Below are positions 7,484 to 15,149 of a stretch of 31,136 nucleotides of DNA, piece by piece. Source of the DNA: Gallionellaceae bacterium UBA6222 (GTDB taxonomy: Bacteria; Pseudomonadota; Gammaproteobacteria; Burkholderiales; Gallionellaceae); contig DISA01000048.1 of NCBI GenBank assembly GCA_002421915.1, positions 9,756-40,891 on the forward strand. Reading direction: 5' to 3'. The position numbers and the translations under genes are program-made. The stretch's first letter is position 1, and every line of letters begins with the position of its first letter. The notes below the pieces were generated by a model that saw nothing but the letters and a program-made list of their open reading frames with translations, did no database searches and was not told where the DNA came from.

Positions 7484-7679
7484 GGGGCTAGTGTATCAAT
7501 AGCTGATAAAGTTTGCCACTTCCTGTAGTTAAAAGGGGCTTGGCTCGAAATTGTTTATGTGGTTGCCAATCTCTTGCGCGCCGGGCTGGTAACCAGAATA
7601 GGTGATTATCCATCTTAGAATGCGGTACGGTTGTGGTGTGGCTATCGCATGCAGGGCACGCTCTTACAAGAAAGTCAGG
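7484..7679. other. Intergenic spacer between the toxin gene and pyrD
   Basis: 196 bases with no coding sequence that I can support. It must carry the promoter of the leftward toxin-antitoxin pair and any terminator of the leftward bpt-pyrD operon. No convincing -35/-10 pair or hairpin with a T-run was found. Confidence 0.4.
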
Positions 7680-8699
7680 TTACGTGCCTTTGACCGCCGC
7701 CGCGCACTCGGTCACCAGCGCCTGCCCGCGATAGATCAGGCCGCTGTAGATCTGCACCAGTGCCGCGCCGGCCTGTATTTTTTCCCGTGCATCTTCCCCG
7801 CGTAAAATGCCGCCCACGCCGATGATGGGCAGCGCGCCCTGCAATTCGGCAGCCAGCGCGCGGATGACGGCGGTGGATTTGTCGCGCACGGGCGCGCCGG
7901 AGAGTCCACCGGTTTCATTGCCATGCGGCAGGTGCTCCACCCCGTCGCGTGCCAGCGTGGTGTTGGTGGCAATGACGCCGTCGATGCGATGCTTGATGAG
8001 TAACGCGGCGATATTCTTGATTTGTTCTGCATCCAGGTCGGGCGCGATCTTCACCGCCAGCGGTACGTATTTGCCGTGCTGTTGCGCGAGTCTTTCCTGT
8101 TCTGCTTTCAGTTGTGCCAGCAGTGCAGCCAGTTCGTCGCCGCCCTGCAACTGGCGCAGGTTTTTGGTGTTGGGCGAAGAGATGTTGATCACGACGTAGC
8201 TGGCGTATGGATAAACTTTGTGCAGTCCGATGAGGTAATCGTCCGCCGCCTTTTCAATCGGGGTGTCGGCGTTCTTGCCGATATTGATGCCGAGCACGCC
8301 CTTGAATTTTGCGCGCTTCACGTTTTCAACCAGTGCATCCACACCACCGTTGTTGAAACCCATGCGGTTGATGATGGCCTGCGCATCGGGCAGGCGGAAC
8401 AGGCGCGGGCGCGGGTTGCCCGGTTGCGCGCGCGGGGTGACGGTGCCGATCTCGATGAAGCCGAAGCCGAGCGCGCTCAGACCGTTGATGCATTCACCGT
8501 TCTTGTCCAGTCCGGCGGCGAGTCCGACCGGGTTGGGAAAGGTGATGCCCATCACCGTGCGCGGATCGGGCGCGGGCTGCGGGATCAGGCGCGACAGACC
8601 GAGACAGTACGCCGTGTTCAGAGTGGTCAGGGTGGCATCGTGCGCGGTTTCCGGATCGAGGGTGAACAGGGCGGGACGCAGGAGATGGTAGGGATTCAT
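7680..8699 (-). CDS. pyrD: Dihydroorotate dehydrogenase (quinone), class 2
   Basis: A 339-residue enzyme of normal class 2 length that oxidises dihydroorotate to orotate with quinone as acceptor in pyrimidine synthesis. The N-terminal membrane-associating helices (about 1-40) that mark class 2 are present. FMN and substrate motifs include GLAAGLDKNGE, NRMGFNNGG, and NISSPNTKNLRQLQG with the catalytic base S175, the same position as in E. coli. The C-terminal GVGGI...AGAALVQIYSGLIYRG phosphate-binding part is complete. Its ATG overlaps the stop of the upstream membrane-protein gene by 4 bases (ATGA), making it the last gene of a leftward operon with bpt. Confidence 0.97.
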   Translation of the reverse strand: MNPYHLLRPALFTLDPETAHDATLTTLNTAYCLGLSRLIPQPAPDPRTVMGITFPNPVGLAAGLDKNGECINGLSALGFGFIEIGTVTPRAQPGNPRPRLFRLPDAQAIINRMGFNNGGVDALVENVKRAKFKGVLGINIGKNADTPIEKAADDYLIGLHKVYPYASYVVINISSPNTKNLRQLQGGDELAALLAQLKAEQERLAQQHGKYVPLAVKIAPDLDAEQIKNIAALLIKHRIDGVIATNTTLARDGVEHLPHGNETGGLSGAPVRDKSTAVIRALAAELQGALPIIGVGGILRGEDAREKIQAGAALVQIYSGLIYRGQALVTECAAAVKGT

Positions 8700-9568
8700 T
8701 TTTTGATGACGGGAATAGGGAAGGGTTTGCGCTTGAAGACTTCGCCGCGCGATTTGCCGCGCCAGAATTCGGCGATGACATCGCCCAGTTGCAGGCAGAG
8801 CAGGCCGAGCAGGACATAACCGAACTGGGTGAAGGCAACATTCGGCACTTGAATGATAAGCGTACCGCCGCCGAGGGTGAAGACGAAGGTCAGCAGGTTG
8901 CCGACGAGCACCCCGGACAAGGCTGCTCCGACCACACGCCCCCAGTCACCGTGGATGATGCCATCAAACACCGTGCTCTCGTGCCACAGCAATTGCAGCG
9001 CGACGAGCAGGGTGAGCGGGGCAGTCCACAGCAGCCAGAATGCGGATTCCGGCCAGACGCTGCCCACGGTCAGCCCGAGCAGTGCAAGCGGTAGCAGGGC
9101 GTGGGCGGCGGTGTGGCGCGACACCCATTGCAGCGCGGGCATGCCGGCCAGCAGCTTGAGCATACCGGCTTGTGCCATAAAGGCGGTGCGCAGCAACAGC
9201 ACCAGCGGCGCGAGCAGCGCAAACAACAGGGTTTGCAGCAGGCCGCTGGTGAAATCGTGCGAGGCGGGCACCAGCCAGCTTTCGGCAAACAGATTGAGCC
9301 AGGCGAGCAGCCAGCCCAGCAATGCGCTCGCCGCCGCGACAGCCAGAAAATAATGGCGTTGCACGTGCAGCAGGCTGTGCCCGCCGCGCCGTCCCTGCCA
9401 TGCGTCGGCCAGCCACAGCACAGCCAGCGCGGCCGCCAGTGTCAGGGTGAGCGGTGCCAATGGCACGAGGGGGAATGTGGCCCACTCCGGCAGCGCGGCG
9501 GCCAGCAGGCGCGCCAGCAAAGGCAGCACAATCAAACTGCAGAAAAAAAGCATCAGGCGCATCAACAT
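8696..9568 (-). CDS. Unknown polytopic membrane protein
   Basis: About 290 residues that I cannot assign to a family. Hydrophobic stretches suggest eight membrane helices (residues about 5-25, 30-52, 74-93, 105-127, 157-173, 176-195, 215-236, 243-265), with a short basic C-terminal tail (KSRGEVFKRKPFPIPVIKK). No catalytic motif is obvious. The start is ambiguous: ATG 9568 overlaps the bpt stop by 7 bases, ATG 9562 touches it as TGATG. A longer reading frame extends upstream to 9724 but runs inside bpt and is unlikely to be used. It overlaps pyrD by ATGA, so it is co-translated with two soluble or membrane-attached housekeeping enzymes. Confidence 0.8.
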   Translation of the reverse strand: MLMRLMLFFCSLIVLPLLARLLAAALPEWATFPLVPLAPLTLTLAAALAVLWLADAWQGRRGGHSLLHVQRHYFLAVAAASALLGWLLAWLNLFAESWLVPASHDFTSGLLQTLLFALLAPLVLLLRTAFMAQAGMLKLLAGMPALQWVSRHTAAHALLPLALLGLTVGSVWPESAFWLLWTAPLTLLVALQLLWHESTVFDGIIHGDWGRVVGAALSGVLVGNLLTFVFTLGGGTLIIQVPNVAFTQFGYVLLGLLCLQLGDVIAEFWRGKSRGEVFKRKPFPIPVIKK

Positions 9569-10326
9569 TTCGTTTGCTCTTCGCTTAATGGCAACCACTC
9601 TCCGTTGCGCAAACCCTGCAAGGGAAGAAAGTGCGCCTTGTACGCCATTTTGCGCGAGGCGCGGATCCAGTAGCCGAGGTACAGGTAAGGAAGCTGCAAT
9701 TTGCGGCACAGTTCGATTTGCCACAGGATGTTGAAGGTGCCGAAGCTGGCTTGCGCGATGCCCGGGTCGTAAAAGGTATAGACCGCGGACAAGCCGTCAT
9801 CCAGCACATCAACCACGCTTACCATGCGCAACTCACCCGGCCTGTCATGAACGGGGTCGGAGGGCTCGCGGAACTCCACCAGCAGGCTGTCCACATGGCT
9901 TTGCAGCAAAAAATTGCGGTACTGCTCCGGCGTGTCCTCGGCCATGCTGCTGTTGCTGTGACGCGCCTGCTGGTAGCGTTCGTACAGCGCAAAATATTCC
10001 GTCTTGTCCTGTAGCGGCAGGATCTCGACGCGCAGATCGCGATGCCGCTTCCAGCTGCGGCGCTGCGCACGCGAGGGGCGGAATTCATCAACCATGACGC
10101 GTACCGGCACGCACTGCCGGCAGGTGTCGCAACGCGGACGATAAGTGAAGCTGCCGCTGCGGCGGAAGCCGTGATGTACCAGCTCGGTATAGACCTTGGG
10201 CGTGATCAGAAAAGCCGGAGTGGCGACCTGCGACCGTGCCTCCATCTGCGGCAGGTAACTGCACGGATAGGGGGCCGTCAGATAAAGCTGGAGCGTGGAG
10301 AGCGGGATGTCGTTGAGTAAACTCAT
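9562..10326 (-). CDS. bpt: Aspartate/glutamate leucyltransferase
   Basis: About 254 residues. Bpt moves leucine from Leu-tRNA to proteins with N-terminal Asp or Glu, tagging them for ClpS/ClpAP in the N-degron pathway. Recognised from the N-terminal PYPCSYLP...ARSQVATP block, the cysteine cluster PRCDTCRQCVPVRV, and the C-terminal LYLGYWIRASRKMAYKAHFLPLQ block shared with eukaryotic ATE1. Whether start ATG 10326 or ATG 10332 (two residues longer) is used cannot be decided from the weak ribosome binding site. First gene of the leftward operon with the membrane protein and pyrD. Aat, the partner enzyme for Arg/Lys N-termini, is encoded 1 kb away, beyond an intervening cyclase gene. Confidence 0.95.
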   Translation of the reverse strand: MSLLNDIPLSTLQLYLTAPYPCSYLPQMEARSQVATPAFLITPKVYTELVHHGFRRSGSFTYRPRCDTCRQCVPVRVMVDEFRPSRAQRRSWKRHRDLRVEILPLQDKTEYFALYERYQQARHSNSSMAEDTPEQYRNFLLQSHVDSLLVEFREPSDPVHDRPGELRMVSVVDVLDDGLSAVYTFYDPGIAQASFGTFNILWQIELCRKLQLPYLYLGYWIRASRKMAYKAHFLPLQGLRNGEWLPLSEEQTKC

Positions 10327-10450
10327 GCGCATTTTCGATGAGGCAAGAGACGGGGGATAGTGTATCAATTTCCACGGATTCGACGGTGGTATCGAGTCTT
10401 GGGCAAAAAAACATTCGGATGGGTTATAGTCACCGGGGAAGCAAAAAACG

Positions 10451-10527
10451 AAGGAGTTCCATAATGGTAACTCCATCATGGTAAAGGAGAAAATCGCTTT
10501 GACTTCGCGCGCCTGCAAACGGACAGC
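10451..10527 (+). promoter_or_regulatory. Structured leader with mini-ORFs before the second diguanylate cyclase
   Basis: AAGGAG (10451-10456) stands 7 bases before an ATG (10464) opening a six-codon ORF (MVTPSW, stop 10482-10484). GGAGTT (10453-10458) and AACTCC (10469-10474) pair into a hairpin that would hide this ribosome binding site. A second AAAGGAG (10483-10489) follows at once. It faces no ATG in the cyclase frame, but lies before a TTG (10499) in a frame that also opens at ATG 10478 and closes at 10540, overlapping the cyclase ATG by 13 bases. The cyclase ATG itself has only a poor ribosome binding site. A possible -10 (TATAGT, 10425-10430) lies upstream. A coupled-translation leader is inferred. 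Confidence 0.35.
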
Positions 10528-11409
10528 ATGCTTCATTTGAGCAGAGATTCCAGACGGGTGGTCTGGGCGGGAATACTGCTGGTGCCGGTATTCTGGCTGC
10601 TGGACGCGCTGGTGGATGTATACGTCTTCGGAGAGGGCGAGTTGTTCCATCACGGTCTGTTTGAGCTGGAACCGGTGGAGTTGTACATGCGCCTGCTGAT
10701 ATCTTTCCTCTTCATCGGCTTTGGCCTGTATGCGGCGTTCCTGCTGAATCGCGCCGAGAGGCTGGAAAGCCATTTGCGCGAAAGCAATGAGCAGCTTGTC
10801 TTGCTGAAGGAGCTGCTGGAGCAGCAAGTGTTGACCGATCCTCTCACCAATACTTTCAACCGGCGCAAATTCCACGATTCCCTCGCTACGGCCATCTCCA
10901 ATGCAGAGCGGCATTCCCACCAGTTTGCGCTGTTGATGATCGATATCGACCGTTTCAAGCATATCAACGATACCTTCGGTCATCAGGCCGGTGATGAGGC
11001 GCTACGGGAAATCAGCAAATTGATCCACATATCCGTGCGCAATACCGACCTGCTGTTTCGCGTGGGCGGCGAGGAATTTTCCCTGCTGGCGATGGTGTCC
11101 GAGAAGGACGATGTATGGCTGCTTGCAGAAAAGTTGCGACAGGCGGTGGCATCGCACAGCTTCGACGGGATTGGCAAGATCACCGTCAGTATCGGGATTG
11201 CCTATTTCAGGGAAGGCGATACTCAGGAAAGTATCTATTTGCGTGCTGATGAGGCGATGTACCAAGCCAAACGCAGCGGGCGCAATTGCGTCGTGTCTTC
11301 ACCAGGCGACATCTCCGAAACGCCAGGGAAAAGGGATGGCTGGCAGACCGGTAAGCATGCCGATTCGTTTGACGAATTCGCCACGGGAGATACTTCGCGC
11401 ACCGAGTGA
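10528..11409 (+). CDS. Membrane-anchored GGDEF diguanylate cyclase
   Basis: A 293-residue protein. Two predicted membrane helices lie at about 10-32 and 52-75, then a coiled coil (about 76-105) and a GGDEF domain (about 106-256) with active-site GGEEF at 180-184. RNTD, five residues before it, forms an inhibitory site. It should synthesise cyclic-di-GMP at the inner membrane; no recognisable sensory domain is present beyond the short periplasmic loop. Residues from about 258 to the end (SSPGDISETPGKR...) follow the complete domain and are encoded opposite the 3' end of aat, over 111 bases, so the tail looks overprinted. The gene lies between bpt and aat on the opposite strand, which suggests insertion into a conserved cluster. 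See the separate leader entry for its odd translation signals. Confidence 0.9.
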   Translation: MLHLSRDSRRVVWAGILLVPVFWLLDALVDVYVFGEGELFHHGLFELEPVELYMRLLISFLFIGFGLYAAFLLNRAERLESHLRESNEQLVLLKELLEQQVLTDPLTNTFNRRKFHDSLATAISNAERHSHQFALLMIDIDRFKHINDTFGHQAGDEALREISKLIHISVRNTDLLFRVGGEEFSLLAMVSEKDDVWLLAEKLRQAVASHSFDGIGKITVSIGIAYFREGDTQESIYLRADEAMYQAKRSGRNCVVSSPGDISETPGKRDGWQTGKHADSFDEFATGDTSRTE

Positions 11410-11976
11410 GGCCAGGTGCGGGGTGTGCATCTGGCAGTCGATCAGGCTGTGCGCACCGTGCCAACGCAGCCATTGCGCAGCCAGGTGGGCAAGGGCGATC
11501 TTGGAGGCATCCGTGCGGCGGCTGAACATCGATTCGCCGTAGAACATCGCGCCGATAGCGACCCCGTACAACCCGCCCGCCAATTCGCCATCCACCCACA
11601 CTTCCACCGAATGGGCATGACCCAGACGGTGCAATTCCCCATATGCGGCGATCATCTCCTCGACGATCCAGGTGCCATTGTGCCCGTGGCGTGGTGCGGC
11701 GCAGGCGCGCATGACTTGTTCGAATGCGCTGTCGGTGCGGAGCCGGTAGCGGCCTTTGCGCAGGGTTTTTTTCAGCGAGTGTGAGCAGATGAATTCCGCC
11801 GGAAATAACACCATGCGCGGGTCGGGGCTCCACCACAGGACGGGGTCGCCGGGGCTGAACCAGGGGAAGATGCCGCGCCGGTAGGCCGCCAACAAGCGTG
11901 CCGGTGACAGGTCGCCGCCAACGGCGAGCAGGCCATTGGGGTGAGTGAGCGCTTGTTCAACGGGCGGGAAGGGCAT
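11299..11976 (-). CDS. aat: Leucyl/phenylalanyl-tRNA-protein transferase
   Basis: A 225-residue enzyme that adds Leu or Phe from aminoacyl-tRNA to proteins with N-terminal Arg or Lys. Signature blocks: FPPVEQALTHPNGLLAVGGDLSP, AYRRGIFPWFSPGDPVLWWSPDPRMV, HNGTWIVEEMIAAY, HSVEVWVDGELAGGLYGVAIG, FYGESMFS, and LIDCQMHTPHLASLGARSISRGEF. ATG 11976 is used; the family usually has several residues more, and TTG 11985 would add three. The final 37 codons lie opposite the diguanylate cyclase tail, yet the usual C-terminal PWRF ending is preserved, so aat appears intact. With bpt it supplies both leucylation branches of the bacterial N-degron pathway. Confidence 0.95.
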   Translation of the reverse strand: MPFPPVEQALTHPNGLLAVGGDLSPARLLAAYRRGIFPWFSPGDPVLWWSPDPRMVLFPAEFICSHSLKKTLRKGRYRLRTDSAFEQVMRACAAPRHGHNGTWIVEEMIAAYGELHRLGHAHSVEVWVDGELAGGLYGVAIGAMFYGESMFSRRTDASKIALAHLAAQWLRWHGAHSLIDCQMHTPHLASLGARSISRGEFVKRIGMLTGLPAIPFPWRFGDVAW

Positions 11977-12014
11977 GGCGACCAAGGATACGTGGCATGG
12001 CGGCAGGGTTCAAT

Positions 12015-12036
12015 CCGGATCGTGCCCGGATCGTGC
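12015..12036. repeat. 11-bp tandem direct repeat in the aat/PilZ divergent spacer
   Basis: CCGGATCGTGC occurs twice in immediate succession (12015-12025, 12026-12036) within the 175-base spacer between divergent aat and the PilZ-like gene. It could be a regulator site or chance. No good promoter pair is visible nearby. Confidence 0.35.
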
Positions 12037-12151
12037 CCCGTCCCGGGGATTGGGAGGTGCGAACGGGATATAGACCTTTGGACATATAGGCAGCGAAGGC
12101 GAACTGTGATTATATTGTGGCCGGCAGGAAATATTGGGCGGGGAGGTCATT

Positions 12152-13681
12152 GTGGTTCTGGGGTTGTTTGGCAAGAAATCGGATCATCCTTTGGCGGAAA
12201 TAAAATCCGCACAGACTTTGCTGGATGAAATTCCGAAGAGCGATTCACTCAAGGCATTGCAGGAGATCGGTGACTGGGTGGAGGCGATTCGTGAACAGGC
12301 AAACGATTTCCGCCCCGACCACCAGTGGGCGGTGTTGCGCCTGTACGATCAAGCGGCACAAGCGCATGTGCGCAAGTTGCTGCACGATTACTTTGCGCCA
12401 CGACCGCTCTCCCAGTTCCAGGAAAATCGTCTGTGGGTATCGCTGGAAGAGTATTACTCACACAGTGATTTGTGCCACTTTGATGTGCTGACGCGCTATC
12501 GCGCCGGGGCGAAAGGGGCGACCTCAATCAGGGAAGATATTCCGCTGTTATGCGCGCGCGGCATTCAGGCGATCACCGGGCGTTTGAAACTGGCGGCGGC
12601 TCGCTACGCCATGGTCGACCCGGCATTGTGGAGGCGGCTGGCGGAATATTACACACTGGCCGAAGAGAATGATTGTCTGAATACGCCACTCACGCTGTAT
12701 GTGGGCACGAACACCAGTGTGGCGCAGTCTTTCGCGGTGCTGGTGCTCTGGTATGGCAGCAGCGCGGGCAGCCTGAGCCCGCTGCAGGAACACATCTCGG
12801 AACGTCTTTTTTCCACATTGGGCGGCGGCATCTCCGTTGCCGGCACCTATGACGGAACGGGGTTGTTTGCCTTCGATCTGGCGCAGCCGACGCCGCCGAT
12901 GCGTGCCACCGCCGGGGCAACCATCCATCCCGCTTTGCGTTTTGTGGCGGCAGACAGGTTGCGCCAGCAGCTGGCCGATCTGTTGAAGACTCTGGACAAG
13001 GGTATCCTGCCCGAGGAGCTGAATTTTTACGGGGCGAAATACGAGGTGGAACTGGTGCGCGATATCGCGCAGCGCCTGTTGCAAAGTCTCACCTTGCCAC
13101 CGCCGACCCGGCGCAATCCGCGCCGCAAGATCAAGGTCAATCTGAAGGTGACCAACGGTTTCAGCAAGATGCTGGAACGTTCCGATGTCGGCTTGAGTTT
13201 CGGGGCTGAGGAAAGCGAGCTGTGGGAAATCGAGGATATCAGTGCCACCGGTTTCCGCAGCGTGATCCCCGCGGCACACGCAAACGGCATTCGCATCGGT
13301 TCGCTGCTGGGCAGCCAACCCGCCGGTGTTTCACATTGGGGCGCGGGCGTGGTGCGGCGCCTGAGCCGCGACCTCGAAGGTAATCTGCATGTCGGGATCG
13401 AGCTGTTGAGCCCGCGTATTGTCGGTGTGCCGTTGCTCGATTACGCCAACCCCGATGATGCCTCTGTACAGATCGGCATATATCTCAACCGTCCGAACGA
13501 CACCAGCGGCGAGGCGTGGCTGTTGATGAAGCAGGACGCGTTCGTCCTCACGCGCAGTTTGAAAATGGAACTGGCCGGCAAGGAGTATCTGCTGCTGCCG
13601 CTGGCCCTGGTCGAGCAGGGCGAAGACTATGACCTGGCACGCTATCGCATGATGGCGCAGGAAGCGGGCAGCGAAGATTAG
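12152..13681 (+). CDS. PilZ-like domain protein of unknown role
   Basis: A 509-residue soluble protein. The N-terminal 300 residues are helical and match nothing I recognise. Residues about 318-440 carry a PilZ-like signature: R320-x3-R324 in RRNPR, and D362-x-S364-x-x-G367 in EDISATG, followed by a beta-rich stretch with GAGVVRRLSRD and HVGIELLS. PilZ domains bind cyclic-di-GMP through such residues; the spacing between the two parts is longer than usual, so binding is likely but not certain. GTG 12152 is chosen because GGGAGG lies 5 bases upstream; the frame itself runs 18 bases further upstream. Two cyclases in the same window could supply the ligand. A hairpin follows the stop. Confidence 0.7.
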   Translation: MVLGLFGKKSDHPLAEIKSAQTLLDEIPKSDSLKALQEIGDWVEAIREQANDFRPDHQWAVLRLYDQAAQAHVRKLLHDYFAPRPLSQFQENRLWVSLEEYYSHSDLCHFDVLTRYRAGAKGATSIREDIPLLCARGIQAITGRLKLAAARYAMVDPALWRRLAEYYTLAEENDCLNTPLTLYVGTNTSVAQSFAVLVLWYGSSAGSLSPLQEHISERLFSTLGGGISVAGTYDGTGLFAFDLAQPTPPMRATAGATIHPALRFVAADRLRQQLADLLKTLDKGILPEELNFYGAKYEVELVRDIAQRLLQSLTLPPPTRRNPRRKIKVNLKVTNGFSKMLERSDVGLSFGAEESELWEIEDISATGFRSVIPAAHANGIRIGSLLGSQPAGVSHWGAGVVRRLSRDLEGNLHVGIELLSPRIVGVPLLDYANPDDASVQIGIYLNRPNDTSGEAWLLMKQDAFVLTRSLKMELAGKEYLLLPLALVEQGEDYDLARYRMMAQEAGSED

Positions 13682-13700
13682 CGGGAGTAATTCTGTGGGT

Positions 13701-13723
13701 CGGGTTTCAACCCGGCGATTTTT
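13701..13723 (+). terminator. Probable terminator between convergent PilZ-like gene and esterase
   Basis: CGGGTT (13701-13706) and AACCCG (13709-13714) can form a hairpin with a very short loop, followed by GCGATTTTT on the plus strand. It overlaps the esterase stop codon (13707-13709). The tight loop weakens the case. Confidence 0.4.
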
Positions 13724-14399
13724 CCAGACTTTCCGCAGTCTTTATCCGCCGTGTCAGCCAGTGCTCGATATCCCGGATTTCTTCCATGCACACACTGTGC
13801 GGCATCGCGTATTCATGCCAACTTACGGTACAACCCAGTTGCTGTAGATAAGCTGCGGACTGCCTGCCCAGGGTGTAGGGCACAACCGGATCTTGCAGGC
13901 CGTGTGCCATGAAAATAGGCGTGTCCAGCGCGTTGATGATGTCTGCACTGCGGGTGGTCTCCGCCAGCGGCAGATAGGTGGACAGCGCCATCATTCCGCC
14001 CAGTCTCGTGTGCGCATGCAAGCCGGTGTGCAGTGCAACAGCGCCTCCCTGCGAAAATCCCGCCACAAAGATCCGTTCCGGCGCGATGCCGCGCGCGATT
14101 TCGTGTGCGATCAGTTTTTCGATTTCATGGCGGGAGGCGGCGATCCCTGCGGCATCCTGTGCCGCGTCGATCTCGCTGCTGACAATGTCGTACCAGGCCG
14201 GCATTACGTAGCCGCCGTTGATCGTGACCGGGCGCTCCGGCGCGTGCGGAAAGATGAAGCGCACCGCCTGCGGCAAATGCAACTCCTGCGCGACGGGCAC
14301 GAAATCATCGCCGCTGGCGCCCAGCCCGTGCAGCCAGATGACGCTGTAGCGGGGATCTGGCCCGCTGTCGAGGGTGATGTGGGGGAGAAGTTCGCTCAT
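13707..14399 (-). CDS. Carboxylesterase / phospholipase-type alpha-beta hydrolase
   Basis: A 230-residue serine hydrolase of the Abhydrolase_2 (phospholipase/carboxylesterase) family, with no signal peptide. Catalytic triad readable as S116 in GFSQGG, D170 in GLQDPVVP and H201 in MPHSV; the oxyanion region is WLHGLGASGDDF. Members hydrolyse short-chain esters or lysophospholipids; the physiological substrate cannot be deduced. ATG 14399 begins MSELLPHITL. A longer reading frame to 14498 runs into the duplicated darP tail and is not favoured. It ends in the hairpin shared with the convergent PilZ-like gene. Confidence 0.92.
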   Translation of the reverse strand: MSELLPHITLDSGPDPRYSVIWLHGLGASGDDFVPVAQELHLPQAVRFIFPHAPERPVTINGGYVMPAWYDIVSSEIDAAQDAAGIAASRHEIEKLIAHEIARGIAPERIFVAGFSQGGAVALHTGLHAHTRLGGMMALSTYLPLAETTRSADIINALDTPIFMAHGLQDPVVPYTLGRQSAAYLQQLGCTVSWHEYAMPHSVCMEEIRDIEHWLTRRIKTAESLEKSPG

Positions 14400-14424
14400 G
14401 TTTGATTCCGTAGGCGGTTTTGAT

Positions 14425-14483
14425 TTACGGTGCCGGAATGATCCCACGCAGTAGCTGGAAGATTTCGCGATAAGACTTTGGCG
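14425..14483 (-). pseudogene. Extra copy of the darP 3' end
   Basis: 59 bases that repeat the last 59 bases of darP (14562-14620) at an offset of 137 bases, stop codon included. Read on the minus strand it would encode PPKSYREIFQLLRGIIPAP against PPKSYREIFQLLREIIPVP in darP. Six of the eight altered codons are synonymous, so the two copies seem to have diverged as coding sequence. It has no start of its own and is probably a remnant of an earlier darP tail or an integration junction. Confidence 0.75.
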
Positions 14484-14561
14484 GGGCGATCCGGACACGG
14501 CAGGGCGCAGCCCTCAGGTGCGGGGAGGGTCGCCAGACGCCGGGACGAGGACAGAGGGAGT
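14484..14561. repeat. Spacer between the two darP tails
   Basis: 78 bases holding a small hairpin (AGGGC...GCCCT around 14498-14510) and a near-dyad of GGCGATCC (14484) with GGGTCGCC. The sequence looks like an intergenic repeat unit, but I cannot assign it to a family. Confidence 0.35.
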
Positions 14562-15080
14562 TCATGGCACCGGAATGATCTCGCGCAGGAGCTGGAAAAT
14601 TTCGCGATACGACTTCGGCGGCTTCTCCAGTTCCTTTTCCTTCAGCGCATTGCGGATCAGTGCGCGCAGGCGTTGTGCATCGGCTTGCGGATATTGTGCG
14701 AGCAGGGTGGTGAGGGCGGTGCTGTCTTCCAGCAGGCGGTCGCGCCACTGCTCGACCTGATGCAGCCAGGCGGTGTGCTCGCGCGAAGTTCCGTTCCAGG
14801 CATCCAGCTTGGCCAGGATGGGGCCGATCTCCACCTCGCGCATCAGTTTGCCGATGTATTGCATCTGGCGTTTCTGCGCGCCGAACTTGCTGATGCGTTT
14901 GTACTCCGCCAGCGCTTCCAGCAGGTTTTCCGGCAGTTCCAGTGCGCGCCATTTGTCCTTGGGCAACTCGGTCAGTTGCTTGCCGAGGTCGCGCAGGTCG
15001 TGCATCTGTTTTTTGACTTTGGTCTTGCTTGGGGGGAGTTCCTGCTCCAAGTTGTCGGTTGTATCGGGTCTGTTCATCAT
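14562..15080 (-). CDS. darP: Ribosome maturation protein DarP (YjgA, DUF615)
   Basis: A 172-residue all-helical protein. Family marks: the SKTKVKKQMHDLRDLGKQL start region, the LPENLLEALAEYKRISKFGAQKRQMQYIGKLMRE core, and the KPPKSYREIFQLLREII tail. In E. coli YjgA/DarP binds late 50S ribosome precursors. E. coli DarP is slightly longer (183). ATG 15080 is used; ATG 15077 is the next codon. The gene is divergent from pmbA, the same neighbour as in many beta- and gammaproteobacteria. Its last 59 bases are duplicated downstream. Confidence 0.93.
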   Translation of the reverse strand: MMNRPDTTDNLEQELPPSKTKVKKQMHDLRDLGKQLTELPKDKWRALELPENLLEALAEYKRISKFGAQKRQMQYIGKLMREVEIGPILAKLDAWNGTSREHTAWLHQVEQWRDRLLEDSTALTTLLAQYPQADAQRLRALIRNALKEKELEKPPKSYREIFQLLREIIPVP

Positions 15081-15082
15081 GG

Positions 15083-15113
15083 TTGTCGGTGGCTGTCTTG
15101 ATGTTGGTATGAT
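15083..15113 (+). promoter_or_regulatory. Probable pmbA promoter
   Basis: TATGAT (15108-15113) preceded by TGG forms an extended -10 element; TTGTCG (15083-15088) is a possible -35 at a long 19-base spacing. It lies in the 69-base divergent spacer between darP and pmbA. Confidence 0.4.
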
Positions 15114-15149
15114 AGCGCCCCTGCCGTATCCGCCCGACTGAAAATTTTT

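Noticed and set aside
12003..12022. GGTTCAATCC, reminiscent of a tRNA T-arm, in the aat/PilZ spacer
   Set aside because: The bases on either side do not form a T-stem, and no acceptor, D or anticodon arms can be drawn around it.
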